DNA from: TMED8 sp038125725
Lineage (GTDB): Bacteria; Pseudomonadota; Alphaproteobacteria; Rhodospirillales; Casp-alpha2
Assembly (NCBI GenBank): GCA_038125725.1
Contig: JAYPEK010000009.1
Span: 1-64,000, forward strand
Direction of reading: 5' to 3'
DNA: 64,000 nt
Both the position numbers and the translations under genes were made by a program. Positions 8,612-17,598 of this stretch are shown here, piece after piece. Each line of letters starts with the position of its first letter. The stretch's first letter is position 1. The notes under the pieces were generated by a model. The model saw nothing but the letters and a program-made list of their open reading frames with translations. It was not told the DNA's origin and searched no databases.

Positions 8612-9565
8612 ATGAAACAGGTCACTCTCGGATCGCAGGGGCTCAGCGTGCCGGCCGTCGGGCTCGGCTGCATGGGCATGTCGGAGTTCTACGGCGCGTC
8701 GTCGGAAGCCGAGAACCTGAAGGTGCTCGACCGCGCCCTCGAAATCGGCTGCACCTTCTGGGACACGTTGGACATCTACGGCCCCTTCACCAACGAGGAA
8801 CTGCTCGGCCGTGCGCTGAAGGGCCGGCGCGAGCGGGTCACCCTGGCGACCAAGTTCGGCGTGGCGCGCGGCCAGGACGGAAGCTGGCAGGGCCTCAACG
8901 GCAGCGCCGACTACGTCAAGGCCGCCTGCGATGCGTCGCTGAAGCGCCTCGGCACCGACCATATCGATCTCTATTACCAGCACCGCCCCGATCCCGAGAC
9001 ACCCATCGAGGAAACCGTCGGCGCGCTCGCGGACCTCGTCGATGCGGGCAAGGTGCGCGCCATCGGCCTCTCCGAGGCCGACGCCGATCTCATTGCCCGC
9101 GCCCATGCCGTGCATCCCGTGAGCGCGCTGCAGTCGGAATATTTCCTCTGGTCGCGTGAGGTGGAGGCCGACATCCTGCCCACCCTGAAGCGCCTTGGCA
9201 TCGGCTTCGTCGCCTACAGCCCCTTGGGGCGCGACTTTTTGTCCGGCGCCATCCGGTCCCGCGCCGACCTCGAGCCCGGCGACTGGCGCCTGGAGAACCC
9301 GCGTTTTTCGGAGGACGCCATCGCCCAGAACGTCCGCCTCGCCGACGGCGTCGCCGACATCGCCACCGAGCTCGGCGCCACCCCGGCGCAGGTAGCGCTG
9401 GCCTGGCTGTTCAGCCGCTCCGACAGCATCGCCGCCATCCCCGGCACGCGGCATATCGAACGCCTGGAGGAAAACTGGGCGGCGCAGGAGGTGACGCTGA
9501 CGCCCGACCACCTGGCGCGGTTGGAGGCGCTGATCGGGGAGGGGGTTGTGGGGGAGCGGTATTGA
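8612..9565 (+). CDS. Aldo/keto reductase
   Basis: A 317-residue NADPH-dependent TIM-barrel oxidoreductase acting on carbonyl substrates. The catalytic tetrad is visible: Asp and Tyr in FWDTLDIYG, Lys in TLATKFG and His in DLYYQHRPD. The cofactor segment near the end, SIAAIPGTRHIERLEEN, is typical of the AKR13-type proteins with full GLGCMGMSEFYG N-terminus. It closes a short operon with YjbR and the small membrane protein. The substrate is not predictable. Confidence 0.95.
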   Translation: MKQVTLGSQGLSVPAVGLGCMGMSEFYGASSEAENLKVLDRALEIGCTFWDTLDIYGPFTNEELLGRALKGRRERVTLATKFGVARGQDGSWQGLNGSADYVKAACDASLKRLGTDHIDLYYQHRPDPETPIEETVGALADLVDAGKVRAIGLSEADADLIARAHAVHPVSALQSEYFLWSREVEADILPTLKRLGIGFVAYSPLGRDFLSGAIRSRADLEPGDWRLENPRFSEDAIAQNVRLADGVADIATELGATPAQVALAWLFSRSDSIAAIPGTRHIERLEENWAAQEVTLTPDHLARLEALIGEGVVGERY

Positions 9566-9592
9566 GGCCGCCAGAGCGAGCCTAACCCTACT

Positions 9593-9620
9593 CGTCATTC
9601 CCGCGAAAGCGGGAATCCAG
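9593..9620. repeat. REP palindrome, solitary unit
   Basis: A single REP unit with the stem TTCCCGC/GCGGGAA and GAAA loop, flanked by CGTCA and TCCAG. It is identical in plan to the units at 7656-7683, 7737-7765, 61177-61204 and 61242-61270. It lies 28 bp after the aldo/keto reductase stop, where it could act as a mRNA 3'-end stabiliser (known for REP elements in other bacteria, inferred here). Confidence 0.85.
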
Positions 9621-9737
9621 GCAGAGCGGCTCACGTCCGGAGCGGTCGTCTTCGTTTCCTGTGCGAGATCGTAATAGCGGTGAACACAACAATGGCGCGG
9701 GTTTCAAGACCGGTTAAAACAACTTATTATATTCTTC

Positions 9738-9968
9738 ATGATCGGTCTGACGGTTTTTTGGTGTGGGATTGCCGCCTACGTCGGCGTCTTGGCGGACAGG
9801 CGCGGGCGCTCAGGTTTCGGTTGGACATTCATTGCGTTGATTGTCTCGCCGATCATAGCGCTGGCGATACTTTATCTCCTCCCCGAGAAGTCACGCGGAT
9901 GCAGGATGAGTATTGAAATATCGGTCACCGAGCCCGCGGAATCGAGTGGACGTCGGAGCCAAAATTGA
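9738..9968 (+). CDS. Small membrane protein, unknown
   Basis: A 76-residue protein: one helix at about 3-20, then the basic turn ADRRGRSGFGW, a second helix (about 28-48), LLPE and a polar tail. The plan helix, (K/R)GR(S)xxxW, helix, LLPE is shared by many small uncharacterised bacterial inner-membrane proteins. No clear ribosome-binding site is seen before the ATG, and local sequence is somewhat less GC-rich than neighbours. It stands alone between a REP unit and a convergent gene. Confidence 0.55.
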   Translation: MIGLTVFWCGIAAYVGVLADRRGRSGFGWTFIALIVSPIIALAILYLLPEKSRGCRMSIEISVTEPAESSGRRSQN

Positions 9969-10011
9969 AGGGTGAGGCAGGAACTCGCGTCCGAGTGTTT
10001 CGGGCAAGAAA

Positions 10012-10037
10012 AAGGGGGGCGGAAAACCGCCCCCCTT
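10012..10037 (-). terminator. Rho-independent terminator
   Basis: An uninterrupted inverted repeat (AAGGGGGGCGG / CCGCCCCCCTT, loop AAAA). Read on the minus strand it is followed by TTTTTCTT, placing it about 30 nt after the stop of the Cys-rich repeat protein gene. It is the clearest protein-gene terminator in the window. Confidence 0.9.
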
Positions 10038-10069
10038 GGTCGTTCGGTTGCTAGGTCGCTAGCTAGCGC

Positions 10070-11794
10070 TTACAGCTTCCAATCGTGCGCCGCACCGTAG
10101 GTGAAGTCGCCCGGCAGGATGCCGGCGCCGACACTGACGCCGAAGCCTTGCAGTTCCTTGAAGTCTTCCGAAACCGCGACGCTGACGCCGCCCGAGACGA
10201 TCTTGAACGGACCGCCGGCGAGCGCGAAGGAATGGCCCCAGCCGGAGAAGTCATCCAGCGTCGTCTTCGGGTAGAAGCCGATGTCGAAGCTGGCGCCGGC
10301 CGCGACGTTGGTCATCAGGGCCGGGCCCAGGCCGATGAAGGCGCCGACGTTGCCACGGTAGTCGGTGGCCAGGGTGAAGGTGGCGCCGCCGCCGATGACC
10401 GCGTTGGCGGCGACCGAGATGCCGTAGGTCATGTAGAAGTGCGAGCCGGTCGCGGCCGCGTTGGCGCTCTTGATGAACAAGCCATCCAGGAAGTTCCGGT
10501 CCAGGCCGGCCTTCTTGAAGGTTTTTTCGGCCTTCATGTTGAGCTTCTTGATCTGCGCCGTGCGCTGGGCATCGGTCATGGTGCAGAACTTCTCGTCGGA
10601 GAAGGTGTTGATCAGGTTCTTGACCTGGCTCGCCGCCTTCTTGCCGATGGCCTCGATCTCCTTCAGGGTCGCGGCATAGGGCTCGACCTGCTTGGTCATG
10701 GCCTGGATGAAGACGTCCTTCTTTTTCGCCGAATTGAACTCCTTCTCGGCCGCCTTCAGTGCCTTGGCGCCCAAGTCCTTGAGGCCGTCCAGGTTGGGGA
10801 CCACCTTCTTGGCGTGCTCGGCCAGTTCACCGACCTTCTTGCCGGCCTTGATGATACGCACGGCGGTCAGGCAGATGGCGACGTTGGTCTTGATGCACTT
10901 GTTGGCGATGAAGTCCTCGGCCAGGCCCTTGTTGCACGACGGCACGCGCTCGACGATCAGGCAGGGGCGCTGGTTCTCCTTGCCGCAGACGCCCTTCTTC
11001 TGGCATTTGCCGCGGATATCGATGTTGCCCTTGTCGCAGGCGAGGCCGACGTTGATGGTGCAAGACGCCTTATGGGTGACCGGGTTGGCGTTGCGGAAGT
11101 AGTCCGACGGGCAGGACCAGCATTCGCCGCCCTTGCGCGGGTCGAAGAACGAACCCTTGTCGCAGCCGAACTTACCCTTGTATTCGGCCTTCATCATCGC
11201 CGCCTTGGTGATCTCCTCGCAGGCTTTGTTGGAGGTGACCGAAAACACCGTTCGCTTGTCGCCCGAGCAGGTCCAAAACTCGCCGCCATTGCGCGGATCG
11301 ACGAAAGCGCCCTTGGGCGTCTGCTTGTTGACCTTGCCCAGGAACTCGGCCTTCGAAAGCTTCTCGCCGATGATGTTTTTGGTGGCGCAGGCGCGCTTGT
11401 CGGTCACCGCATAGGCGGTGCGGCGCGGCCGGTTTTTCGGGCACTTCCACCACTCGCCGCCCTTGCGCGGATCGAAAAAGGCGCCGGAAGGCTTCGACAT
11501 CTTGGTCTTGCCGAGATACTTGGCTTTCGAGAACGAGCTGGATGCGCGGCGCTCGCAGGCCTTGCCTTCGTTCACCGGAAAGATGGTGCGGTGCGTGCCC
11601 GACGGGCAGGACCAGCATTCACCGCCTTTGCGCGGGTCGAAGAACGAGCCCTTGGGGCAGGCGGTCTTCTCGAATTTCGCTGCTTCGGTGGTACAGAGCT
11701 TTTCGCCGACGCCGCCGCATTTCGGCGTCGCCGCCTCGGCCGCGCCGCCCAGTGATTGCAGCAGAATCAAAAGGCCGGCGCAGGCGACGGCCAA
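10070..11794 (-). CDS. Secreted Cys-rich repeat protein, uncharacterised
   Basis: 574 residues from TTG at 11794. An AxA-type signal peptide ends near residue 22 (GGAAEAA). Four repeats follow, each centred on FFDPRKGGE(C/W)W(S/T/K)C at residues 53, 108, 166 and 218 (52-58 apart), with Cys/Trp/aromatic positions retained and GK-AC ends. Next come a Cys-rich linker (245-310), a helical Lys/Ala-rich part (about 320-440) and a Gly/aromatic beta-rich C-terminus (about 450-574) ending in TYGAAHDWKL. I know no family or function. The TTG start gives a signal peptide lacking a positive n-region; an in-frame ATT at 11827 would supply MVSKTRLAS and has AAGGG upstream. It is monocistronic, with a terminator behind it. 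Confidence 0.75.
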   Translation of the reverse strand: MAVACAGLLILLQSLGGAAEAATPKCGGVGEKLCTTEAAKFEKTACPKGSFFDPRKGGECWSCPSGTHRTIFPVNEGKACERRASSSFSKAKYLGKTKMSKPSGAFFDPRKGGEWWKCPKNRPRRTAYAVTDKRACATKNIIGEKLSKAEFLGKVNKQTPKGAFVDPRNGGEFWTCSGDKRTVFSVTSNKACEEITKAAMMKAEYKGKFGCDKGSFFDPRKGGECWSCPSDYFRNANPVTHKASCTINVGLACDKGNIDIRGKCQKKGVCGKENQRPCLIVERVPSCNKGLAEDFIANKCIKTNVAICLTAVRIIKAGKKVGELAEHAKKVVPNLDGLKDLGAKALKAAEKEFNSAKKKDVFIQAMTKQVEPYAATLKEIEAIGKKAASQVKNLINTFSDEKFCTMTDAQRTAQIKKLNMKAEKTFKKAGLDRNFLDGLFIKSANAAATGSHFYMTYGISVAANAVIGGGATFTLATDYRGNVGAFIGLGPALMTNVAAGASFDIGFYPKTTLDDFSGWGHSFALAGGPFKIVSGGVSVAVSEDFKELQGFGVSVGAGILPGDFTYGAAHDWKL

Positions 11795-12009
11795 GGTAAA
11801 CGATGCGAGTCGTGTCTTGGAAACAATTGATTTTTAACCCTTTTTTATTGCGCCACCCCTGACGCTTGTGTCGGATTCCCCAATCCCACCCTTATGCCTT
11901 ACGCCCAAAACGGGCGGGGAGTCCATGGGTAGGTGTCTCAGCGGCGGAAAAGGTTCACGCTTGGACGGAATTTTTCGACGAAATGGTGGCGCGAAAACGG
12001 GGGCGCCGC

Positions 12010-15000
12010 TTACTCGGCCGCTAGCGCCGTGCCGCCGTCGCCACCCTGGAAACGCGTCATCAGGGCGGCCTGTTTCTTCAGCATCTCGGCCCGTGCGCGG
12101 TCCTTGATATGGCCGAAACCGCGCAGATGCAGCGGCAGTTCGGCGAGTTCGACGGCGGCCGCGTGGTTGGCCGGCGTCAGCGCGCGGAGGATTTCATCCA
12201 CCAGCGCCTCATAGTCGGCGATGTCCTGGCGTTCGCGTGCGCGCTCGGCGGTCTTGGAGAAGATGTCGAAGGGCGTGCCGCGCAAGCCCTTGGCGGCGGC
12301 CAGAAGCTTGAACAGCTTGAACACCCAGGGGCCGAACTCCTTCTTGATCGGCAGGCCCGTGGCGGCGTCCTTCTGGCCCAGCAGCGGCGGCGACAGGTGG
12401 AACTTGATCGTGCCGCCGGCCTCGAAGGTCTCGCGGATGGCACGCTCGAAGCGGCCGTCGGTATAGAGCCTGGCGACCTCGTATTCGTCCTTGATCGCCA
12501 GCAGTTTGAAATAGGCGCGCGCCACGGCGTCAGTCAGTTCGCCGTCGGACGCCGGCACCGCTTTCGCTTCCGCCGCCGCCACTTCGCCGACGAGGGATTT
12601 GTAGCGCTGGGCCAGGGCAGCGTTCTGGTAAGCGGTCAAATCCGTTTGTCGGGCCGATACAAAATCCTCTTCCGGATTCCGTTGGGTTGGGGTCGAGTCC
12701 CCGCACATGGCTTCGATAGAAGCCATATCAACAACAGCGCGCCGGCCCCAATCCAGCGCCTGCAAATTGAAATCAATGGCGACGCCATTCAGGCGGATGG
12801 CGCGTTCCAGCGCCTCCAGTGGCAAGGGCAGGAGCCCCATCTGCAGGGCGTAGCCGACCAGGAACAGGTTGGCGCCGATGCTGTCGCCCAAGAGCCTTCG
12901 CGCCAACGCCGTGGCGGCGACGTAGTCGGCATTCGATTGGCCGTCCGCGTCGATGCCGCAGGCGGCGTCGATGGCGGTCATCAGGCGCCTGGCCGGGAAG
13001 TGCAGGTCCGGGTCGCGGGTGAAGTCGGCGGGCATGGTCTGTTCGGAATTGACCACGGCGCGGGTGCGCCCGGCTTGCAGCTTGGCCAGCGTATCGGCGG
13101 CGCCGGCGGTGACCATGTCGCAGCCGAGCAACAAGTCGGCGCCGCCGGCCGCGATCCTCACCGCATGCAGCTTCGCCGGGTCGTCGCAGATGCGGATATG
13201 GGCGAAGACGGCGCCGTTCTTCTGCGCCAGGCCGGCGACATCCAGGACCGTCACGCCCTTGTTCGCGATATGCGCCGCCATCGCCAGCAGTGCCGAGACC
13301 GTGACCACGCCGGTGCCGCCGATGCCGCCCACCACGATCGCATAGGGATCGGCGCTGGGCGCGAGGGCCGGGGCGGGGATCGCGGTTTCCGGCGTGTCCT
13401 TGGCCGGTTCCGGCTTGGGCTTCTTGGGCTCGGCGCCATGCACGGTGACGAAGCTCGGGCAGAAACCGTCGATGCAGGTGAAGTCCTTGTTGCAGCTCGA
13501 CTGGTCGATGGCGCGCTTGCGCCCGAGGTCCGTCTCCTTCGGGATGACGGAGACGCAGTTCGACGTGACGCCGCAATCGCCGCAGCCCTCGCAGACCAGC
13601 TCGTTGATGAAGGCGCGCTTCGGGGGATTGGGGAAGGTGCCGCGCTTCCTCCGGCGCCGCTTCTCCGCCGCGCAGGTCTGGTCGTAGAGGATCACCGTGG
13701 TGCCGGGAAGCTCCCTCAGTTCCCTCTGCACCGCGTCCATTTCGTGGCGGTCGTGGAAGGTGGTGCCGTCCGGCCAGTGGGTGGAGGCCGGGTATTTCAT
13801 CGGCTCGTCCGAAACCACCGCGATGCGCCTGACGCCCTCGGCCCGCACCTGATGGGCGATGGTCGGAACGTCCAAGGGCCCGTCCATGGGCTGGCCGCCG
13901 GTCATGGCGACGGCGTCGTTGTAGAGGATCTTGTAGGTGATCGAGACGCCGGCCGAGACGGCGGCGCGGATCGCCATGATGCCGCTATGGAAATAGGTGC
14001 CGTCGCCGATGTTGGCGAAGATGTGCGGCGTATCCGTGAACGGCGCCTGGCCGATCCAGTTGGCACCCTCGCCGCCCATGTGGGTGAAGGTCTCGGTGCG
14101 GCGGTCCATCCAGAGCGCCATGTAGTGGCAGCCGATGCCGGCGGCGGCGCGCGAGCCTTCCGGCACCTTGGTCGACGTATTGTGCGGACAGCCGGAACAG
14201 AAATAGGGGATGCGCTCGATGTTGGTCGGCCGGTTGGAAAGCTCGGCCTCCTTGGCGTCCAGGAACTTGATGCGCCTGTCGATGGCCTCTGAGCCGTGGA
14301 AGGGGGCGAGGCGCCTGGCGATCACCCGGGCGATGCGCGCCGGGGTCAGCTCGCCCGCCGACGGTAGGATCCATTCGCCGGCCTCGTCGAACTTGCCGAT
14401 GACGCGCGGGCGCTTGGCGGCCTCCCAGTTGTAGAGCTGCTCCTTCAACTGGTTCTCGATGACGGCGCGCTTCTCCTCGACCACCAGAATCTCGTCCAGG
14501 CCCTCGGCGAACTTGCGGATGCCTTCCGGCTCCAGCGGCCAGGGCATGCCGATCTTGAGGACCGTCAAGCCGATGCGGTCGGCCTCGGCCTCGTCGATGC
14601 CGAGATCGGCCAGCGCCTGCAAGGTATCCAGATACGCCTTGCCGGTGGCGACGATGCCGAAGCGCGGCGCGGCGGAGGCGAAGGTGACGCGGTCGAGGCC
14701 GTTGGCGCGGGCGAAGGCGCGCGCGGCGTAGATCTTGTACTGATGCAGGCGCCGTTCCTGGTCCAGCGGCGGGTCGGGCCAGCGGATGGAAAGCCCGCCA
14801 TCGGGCATTTCGAAGTCGGTCGGCGTGACGATTTCGATGGCGGCGGGGTCGATGACGAAGGACGCCGACGAATCCATGTTGTCGGTGATGCACTTGAGCC
14901 CGGCCCAGCAGCCGGAATAGCGCGACATGGCGAGGCCCTTGAGCCCGAAATCGATCAGTTCGCGCACGTCGACGGGGTTCAGGAGCGGAATCTGCGCATC

Positions 15001-15492
15001 GATGATGGCGTGCTCCGACTGGCTCGGCACGGTCGACGACTTGCAGGCCGGGTCGTCGCCGAACAGCGCCAACACGCCGCCCAAGGGCGCGGTGCCGGCC
15101 ATGTTGGCGTGGCGGAAGACGTCGCCCGAGCGGTCGACGCCCGGGCCCTTGCCGTACCAGATGCCGAAGACGCCGTCGTGCTTGGCGCCCGGATGCAGGC
15201 CGACCTGCTGCGAGCCCCAGAGCGCGGTGGCGGCCAGGTCCTCGTTGACGGCGGGATGGAAGTTGATCTGGTGCGCGCCGAGGATTCCCCTGGCGGCACG
15301 GAATTCCTTGTCGACGCCGCCCAGCGGCGAGCCCCGGTAGCCGGTGACGTAGCCGGCGGTGTTCAAGCCCAGCGCCGCGTCGCGGCGGCGCTGCTCGAGC
15401 ACCAGGCGGACCAGCGCCTGGGTGCCGTTCAGGTAGACCCGGCCCCGTTCCAGTTCGTACTTGTCGGCGAGGGTGACGTTCAAGAGCTCCAT
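12010..15492 (-). CDS. Indolepyruvate ferredoxin oxidoreductase family protein (fused subunits)
   Basis: Oxidatively decarboxylates aryl or branched 2-oxo acids from amino-acid breakdown to acyl-CoA, passing electrons to ferredoxin or flavodoxin. The 1160-residue chain has the pyruvate-oxidoreductase domain first (GYVTGYRGSPLGGVDKEF), the Cys motif CSGCPHNTSTKVPEGS, the TPP site NIGDGTYFHSG, a cluster-binding CEGCGDCGVTSNCVSV and a C-terminal gamma-type domain beginning GGIGGTGVVTVSALLAMAA. This is the fused form common in Proteobacteria. The frame is open to 15687, but ATG 15492 (MELLNVTLADKYELERGR) matches the family N-terminus. It is divergent from the epimerase gene. Confidence 0.95.
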   Translation of the reverse strand: MELLNVTLADKYELERGRVYLNGTQALVRLVLEQRRRDAALGLNTAGYVTGYRGSPLGGVDKEFRAARGILGAHQINFHPAVNEDLAATALWGSQQVGLHPGAKHDGVFGIWYGKGPGVDRSGDVFRHANMAGTAPLGGVLALFGDDPACKSSTVPSQSEHAIIDAQIPLLNPVDVRELIDFGLKGLAMSRYSGCWAGLKCITDNMDSSASFVIDPAAIEIVTPTDFEMPDGGLSIRWPDPPLDQERRLHQYKIYAARAFARANGLDRVTFASAAPRFGIVATGKAYLDTLQALADLGIDEAEADRIGLTVLKIGMPWPLEPEGIRKFAEGLDEILVVEEKRAVIENQLKEQLYNWEAAKRPRVIGKFDEAGEWILPSAGELTPARIARVIARRLAPFHGSEAIDRRIKFLDAKEAELSNRPTNIERIPYFCSGCPHNTSTKVPEGSRAAAGIGCHYMALWMDRRTETFTHMGGEGANWIGQAPFTDTPHIFANIGDGTYFHSGIMAIRAAVSAGVSITYKILYNDAVAMTGGQPMDGPLDVPTIAHQVRAEGVRRIAVVSDEPMKYPASTHWPDGTTFHDRHEMDAVQRELRELPGTTVILYDQTCAAEKRRRRKRGTFPNPPKRAFINELVCEGCGDCGVTSNCVSVIPKETDLGRKRAIDQSSCNKDFTCIDGFCPSFVTVHGAEPKKPKPEPAKDTPETAIPAPALAPSADPYAIVVGGIGGTGVVTVSALLAMAAHIANKGVTVLDVAGLAQKNGAVFAHIRICDDPAKLHAVRIAAGGADLLLGCDMVTAGAADTLAKLQAGRTRAVVNSEQTMPADFTRDPDLHFPARRLMTAIDAACGIDADGQSNADYVAATALARRLLGDSIGANLFLVGYALQMGLLPLPLEALERAIRLNGVAIDFNLQALDWGRRAVVDMASIEAMCGDSTPTQRNPEEDFVSARQTDLTAYQNAALAQRYKSLVGEVAAAEAKAVPASDGELTDAVARAYFKLLAIKDEYEVARLYTDGRFERAIRETFEAGGTIKFHLSPPLLGQKDAATGLPIKKEFGPWVFKLFKLLAAAKGLRGTPFDIFSKTAERARERQDIADYEALVDEILRALTPANHAAAVELAELPLHLRGFGHIKDRARAEMLKKQAALMTRFQGGDGGTALAAE

Positions 15493-15689
15493 GGCCGAAT
15501 ACTCTAATGCCCGGCCCGATTCGACACAATCGGCGGCTTCGCGCGCGGTGAAAATCGCAAGGAACGGACCGGCCGGGCCCCGGGCGCGCAATTCTCGCCA
15601 AGCGGGGGCCGGAAAGGGGTGATTTTTCTTACCGTGTCGGCTATAGCCTTGGGCGGGTTCAAACTGGGCTGTCTCTGGGGTTCTCAATC

Positions 15690-16667
15690 ATGACCGTGCT
15701 CGTCACCGGCGCCGCCGGGTTCATCGGATCGGAAGTCTGCCGCGTGCTGTTGGAACGCGGCGACAAGGTCGTCGGTGTCGACAACATCAACGACTACTAC
15801 GACCCGACGCTGAAACAGGCGCGGCTCGACCGCCTCAAGGGCAAGAAGGGCTTCAAGTTCCACAAGATCGACATCGCCGATCGGGTCGCGGTGGAGATGC
15901 TGTTCGCCACCTACCCGAAGATTTCCGGCGTCGTCCACCTGGCGGCGCAGGCCGGCGTGCGCTATTCGCTGATCAATCCTTACGCCTATACCCACTCCAA
16001 CATCGAGGGCCATCTGGTGCTGATGGAGGCGGCAAGGCGGGCGAAGAAGTTCGAGCACTTCGTCTATGCCTCCTCGTCGTCGGTCTACGGCGCCAATACG
16101 GATTTCCCGTTCTCGGTCGAGGACCGCACCGACAGCCCGGTGTCGCTCTATGCCGCGACCAAGAAGTCCATGGAGTTGATGAGCGAATCCTACGCCCGCA
16201 TGTGGGGCCTGCCGATGACGGGATTGCGCTTCTTCACCGTCTACGGCCCCTGGGGCCGGCCCGACATGGCGGCCTTCATCTTTATTCGCAAGATGCTGGC
16301 CGGCGAGGCGATCCCGGTGTTCAACAACGGCGACATGAAGCGCGACTTCACTTACATCGACGACATCGTGAAGGGCGTCATCGGCTGCCTGGACAAGCCG
16401 CCGGCCGAACAGAACGGGCGGCGCCACGCCATCTACAACATCGGCAACAACCGCTCCGAGGACCTGATGCATTTCATCGGCGTCTTGGAGCAGTCCTTGG
16501 GCCAGAAGGCGGAGATCGACTTCCAGCCCATGCAGCCCGGCGACGTCAAGGAGACCTACGCCGATATCGAGGCGACGCGGCGCGACTTCGGTTTCGAGCC
16601 TTCCACCACCATCGACGAGGGCCTGCCCCGGCTGGTCGCCTGGTACCGCGACTATTACGGCGTCTAG
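15690..16667 (+). CDS. NAD-dependent epimerase, UDP-glucuronate 4-epimerase type
   Basis: A 325-residue extended short-chain dehydrogenase that probably interconverts UDP-glucuronate and UDP-galacturonate for surface polysaccharide. It shows the Rossmann motif TGAAGFIGSEV, VDNINDYYDPTLKQARLDRL (the DYYDPxLKxxRL signature of this subgroup), VHLAAQAGVRYS, the Ser/Thr site ASSSSVYG and the catalytic YAATKK. The closing PGDVKETYADI is also typical. It is followed after 4 nt by a GTG-started transporter. No other polysaccharide genes are adjacent, so the sugar assignment rests on sequence alone. Confidence 0.9.
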   Translation: MTVLVTGAAGFIGSEVCRVLLERGDKVVGVDNINDYYDPTLKQARLDRLKGKKGFKFHKIDIADRVAVEMLFATYPKISGVVHLAAQAGVRYSLINPYAYTHSNIEGHLVLMEAARRAKKFEHFVYASSSSVYGANTDFPFSVEDRTDSPVSLYAATKKSMELMSESYARMWGLPMTGLRFFTVYGPWGRPDMAAFIFIRKMLAGEAIPVFNNGDMKRDFTYIDDIVKGVIGCLDKPPAEQNGRRHAIYNIGNNRSEDLMHFIGVLEQSLGQKAEIDFQPMQPGDVKETYADIEATRRDFGFEPSTTIDEGLPRLVAWYRDYYGV

Positions 16668-16671
16668 GCCC

Positions 16672-17598
16672 GTGAACGCGGGGGCAAACGCGGGGGCGTC
16701 CGACAAGGGCTGGGTCGATGTGGTCTGGCTCCTGGTGCTGGCCACGATCTGGAGTTCTTCGTTCACCGCCATCAAGTTCGCGGTGCCGACCATGCCGCCG
16801 CTGACGCTGGTGGCGGTGAGGACGGTGATCGCCGTCTGCGTGCTGGTGCCGATCATGCTGGTTCAGGGCGGGCGGCTACCAAGGGATTCCAAGAGCTGGA
16901 CCATCGGCTTCGCGCTCGGGGTCTTCGGCATTTCCATGCCGTTCTTCCTGATCGGCTGGGGCGAGCAGCGGGTGAGCAGCAGCCTGGCGGCGATCCTGAT
17001 CGGCATCATGCCGCTGGCGACCATGGTGCTGGCGCATTTTTTCAACGAGGGCGACCGCTTCACCCTGGCCAAGCTGGCGGGCATCGTGCTCGGGTTCACG
17101 GGCATCGTCGTGCTGATCGGGCCGGAGGCGCTGCAGGGGCTCGGCGGCGACGTGGTTTATCAGTTGGCCGTGGCCGGCGCCGCGCTTTGTTATGCGGTGA
17201 ATGCGGTGCTGACCCGGAACCTGCCGAGCGGCGGCGGCGGGCGCGGCGATTCCCGCATCGGACGCGGCATCATGGTGCTCTTGTGCGGCGTCGCCATCAC
17301 GGTTCCCCTGGCGCTGGCCATCGATGGCCCGGGCGCCATATGGCAGGCCGATACCAATGCCTGGCTGGGCGCGCTCTACTTGGGCGTGCTGCCGACGGGG
17401 CTCGCGACCCTGATCTATTTCCGCCTGGTCGAGGTGCGGGGCGCGTCGTTCTTTTCCTACGTCAACTACCTGAACCCGGTGTTCGGTGTTGTCCTTGGCG
17501 CGCTCATACTGGGCGAGGTGCTGAGCGCCCAGGCCATCGCCGCCCTGGCGCTGATCCTGGCCGGCGTCGCCGTCACCAACAAGAAGCGGAGGGCCTAG
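16672..17598 (+). CDS. DMT superfamily (EamA) transporter
   Basis: A 308-residue inner-membrane protein with ten predicted helices in two EamA repeats (about 15-150 and 165-303). The second half carries the conserved GVLPTGLATLIYFRLVEVRG and YLNPVFGVVLGALILGE. The GTG start is 4 nt after the epimerase stop, and the stop abuts the next ATG. Members export amino acids or metabolites; the substrate is unknown. A second EamA gene lies one gene downstream. Confidence 0.92.
   Translation: MNAGANAGASDKGWVDVVWLLVLATIWSSSFTAIKFAVPTMPPLTLVAVRTVIAVCVLVPIMLVQGGRLPRDSKSWTIGFALGVFGISMPFFLIGWGEQRVSSSLAAILIGIMPLATMVLAHFFNEGDRFTLAKLAGIVLGFTGIVVLIGPEALQGLGGDVVYQLAVAGAALCYAVNAVLTRNLPSGGGGRGDSRIGRGIMVLLCGVAITVPLALAIDGPGAIWQADTNAWLGALYLGVLPTGLATLIYFRLVEVRGASFFSYVNYLNPVFGVVLGALILGEVLSAQAIAALALILAGVAVTNKKRRA

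Noticed and set aside
10085..11755. 556-codon plus-strand frame opposite the Cys-rich repeat gene
   Set aside because: Mirror of repeats, Ala/Gly/Asp/Leu-rich with no signal peptide; the minus strand has the signal peptide, repeats and terminator.
12109..14292. 727-codon open frame antisense to the indolepyruvate oxidoreductase
   Set aside because: Composition is Gly/Arg/His-rich with no domain; the opposite strand has complete, conserved domains.
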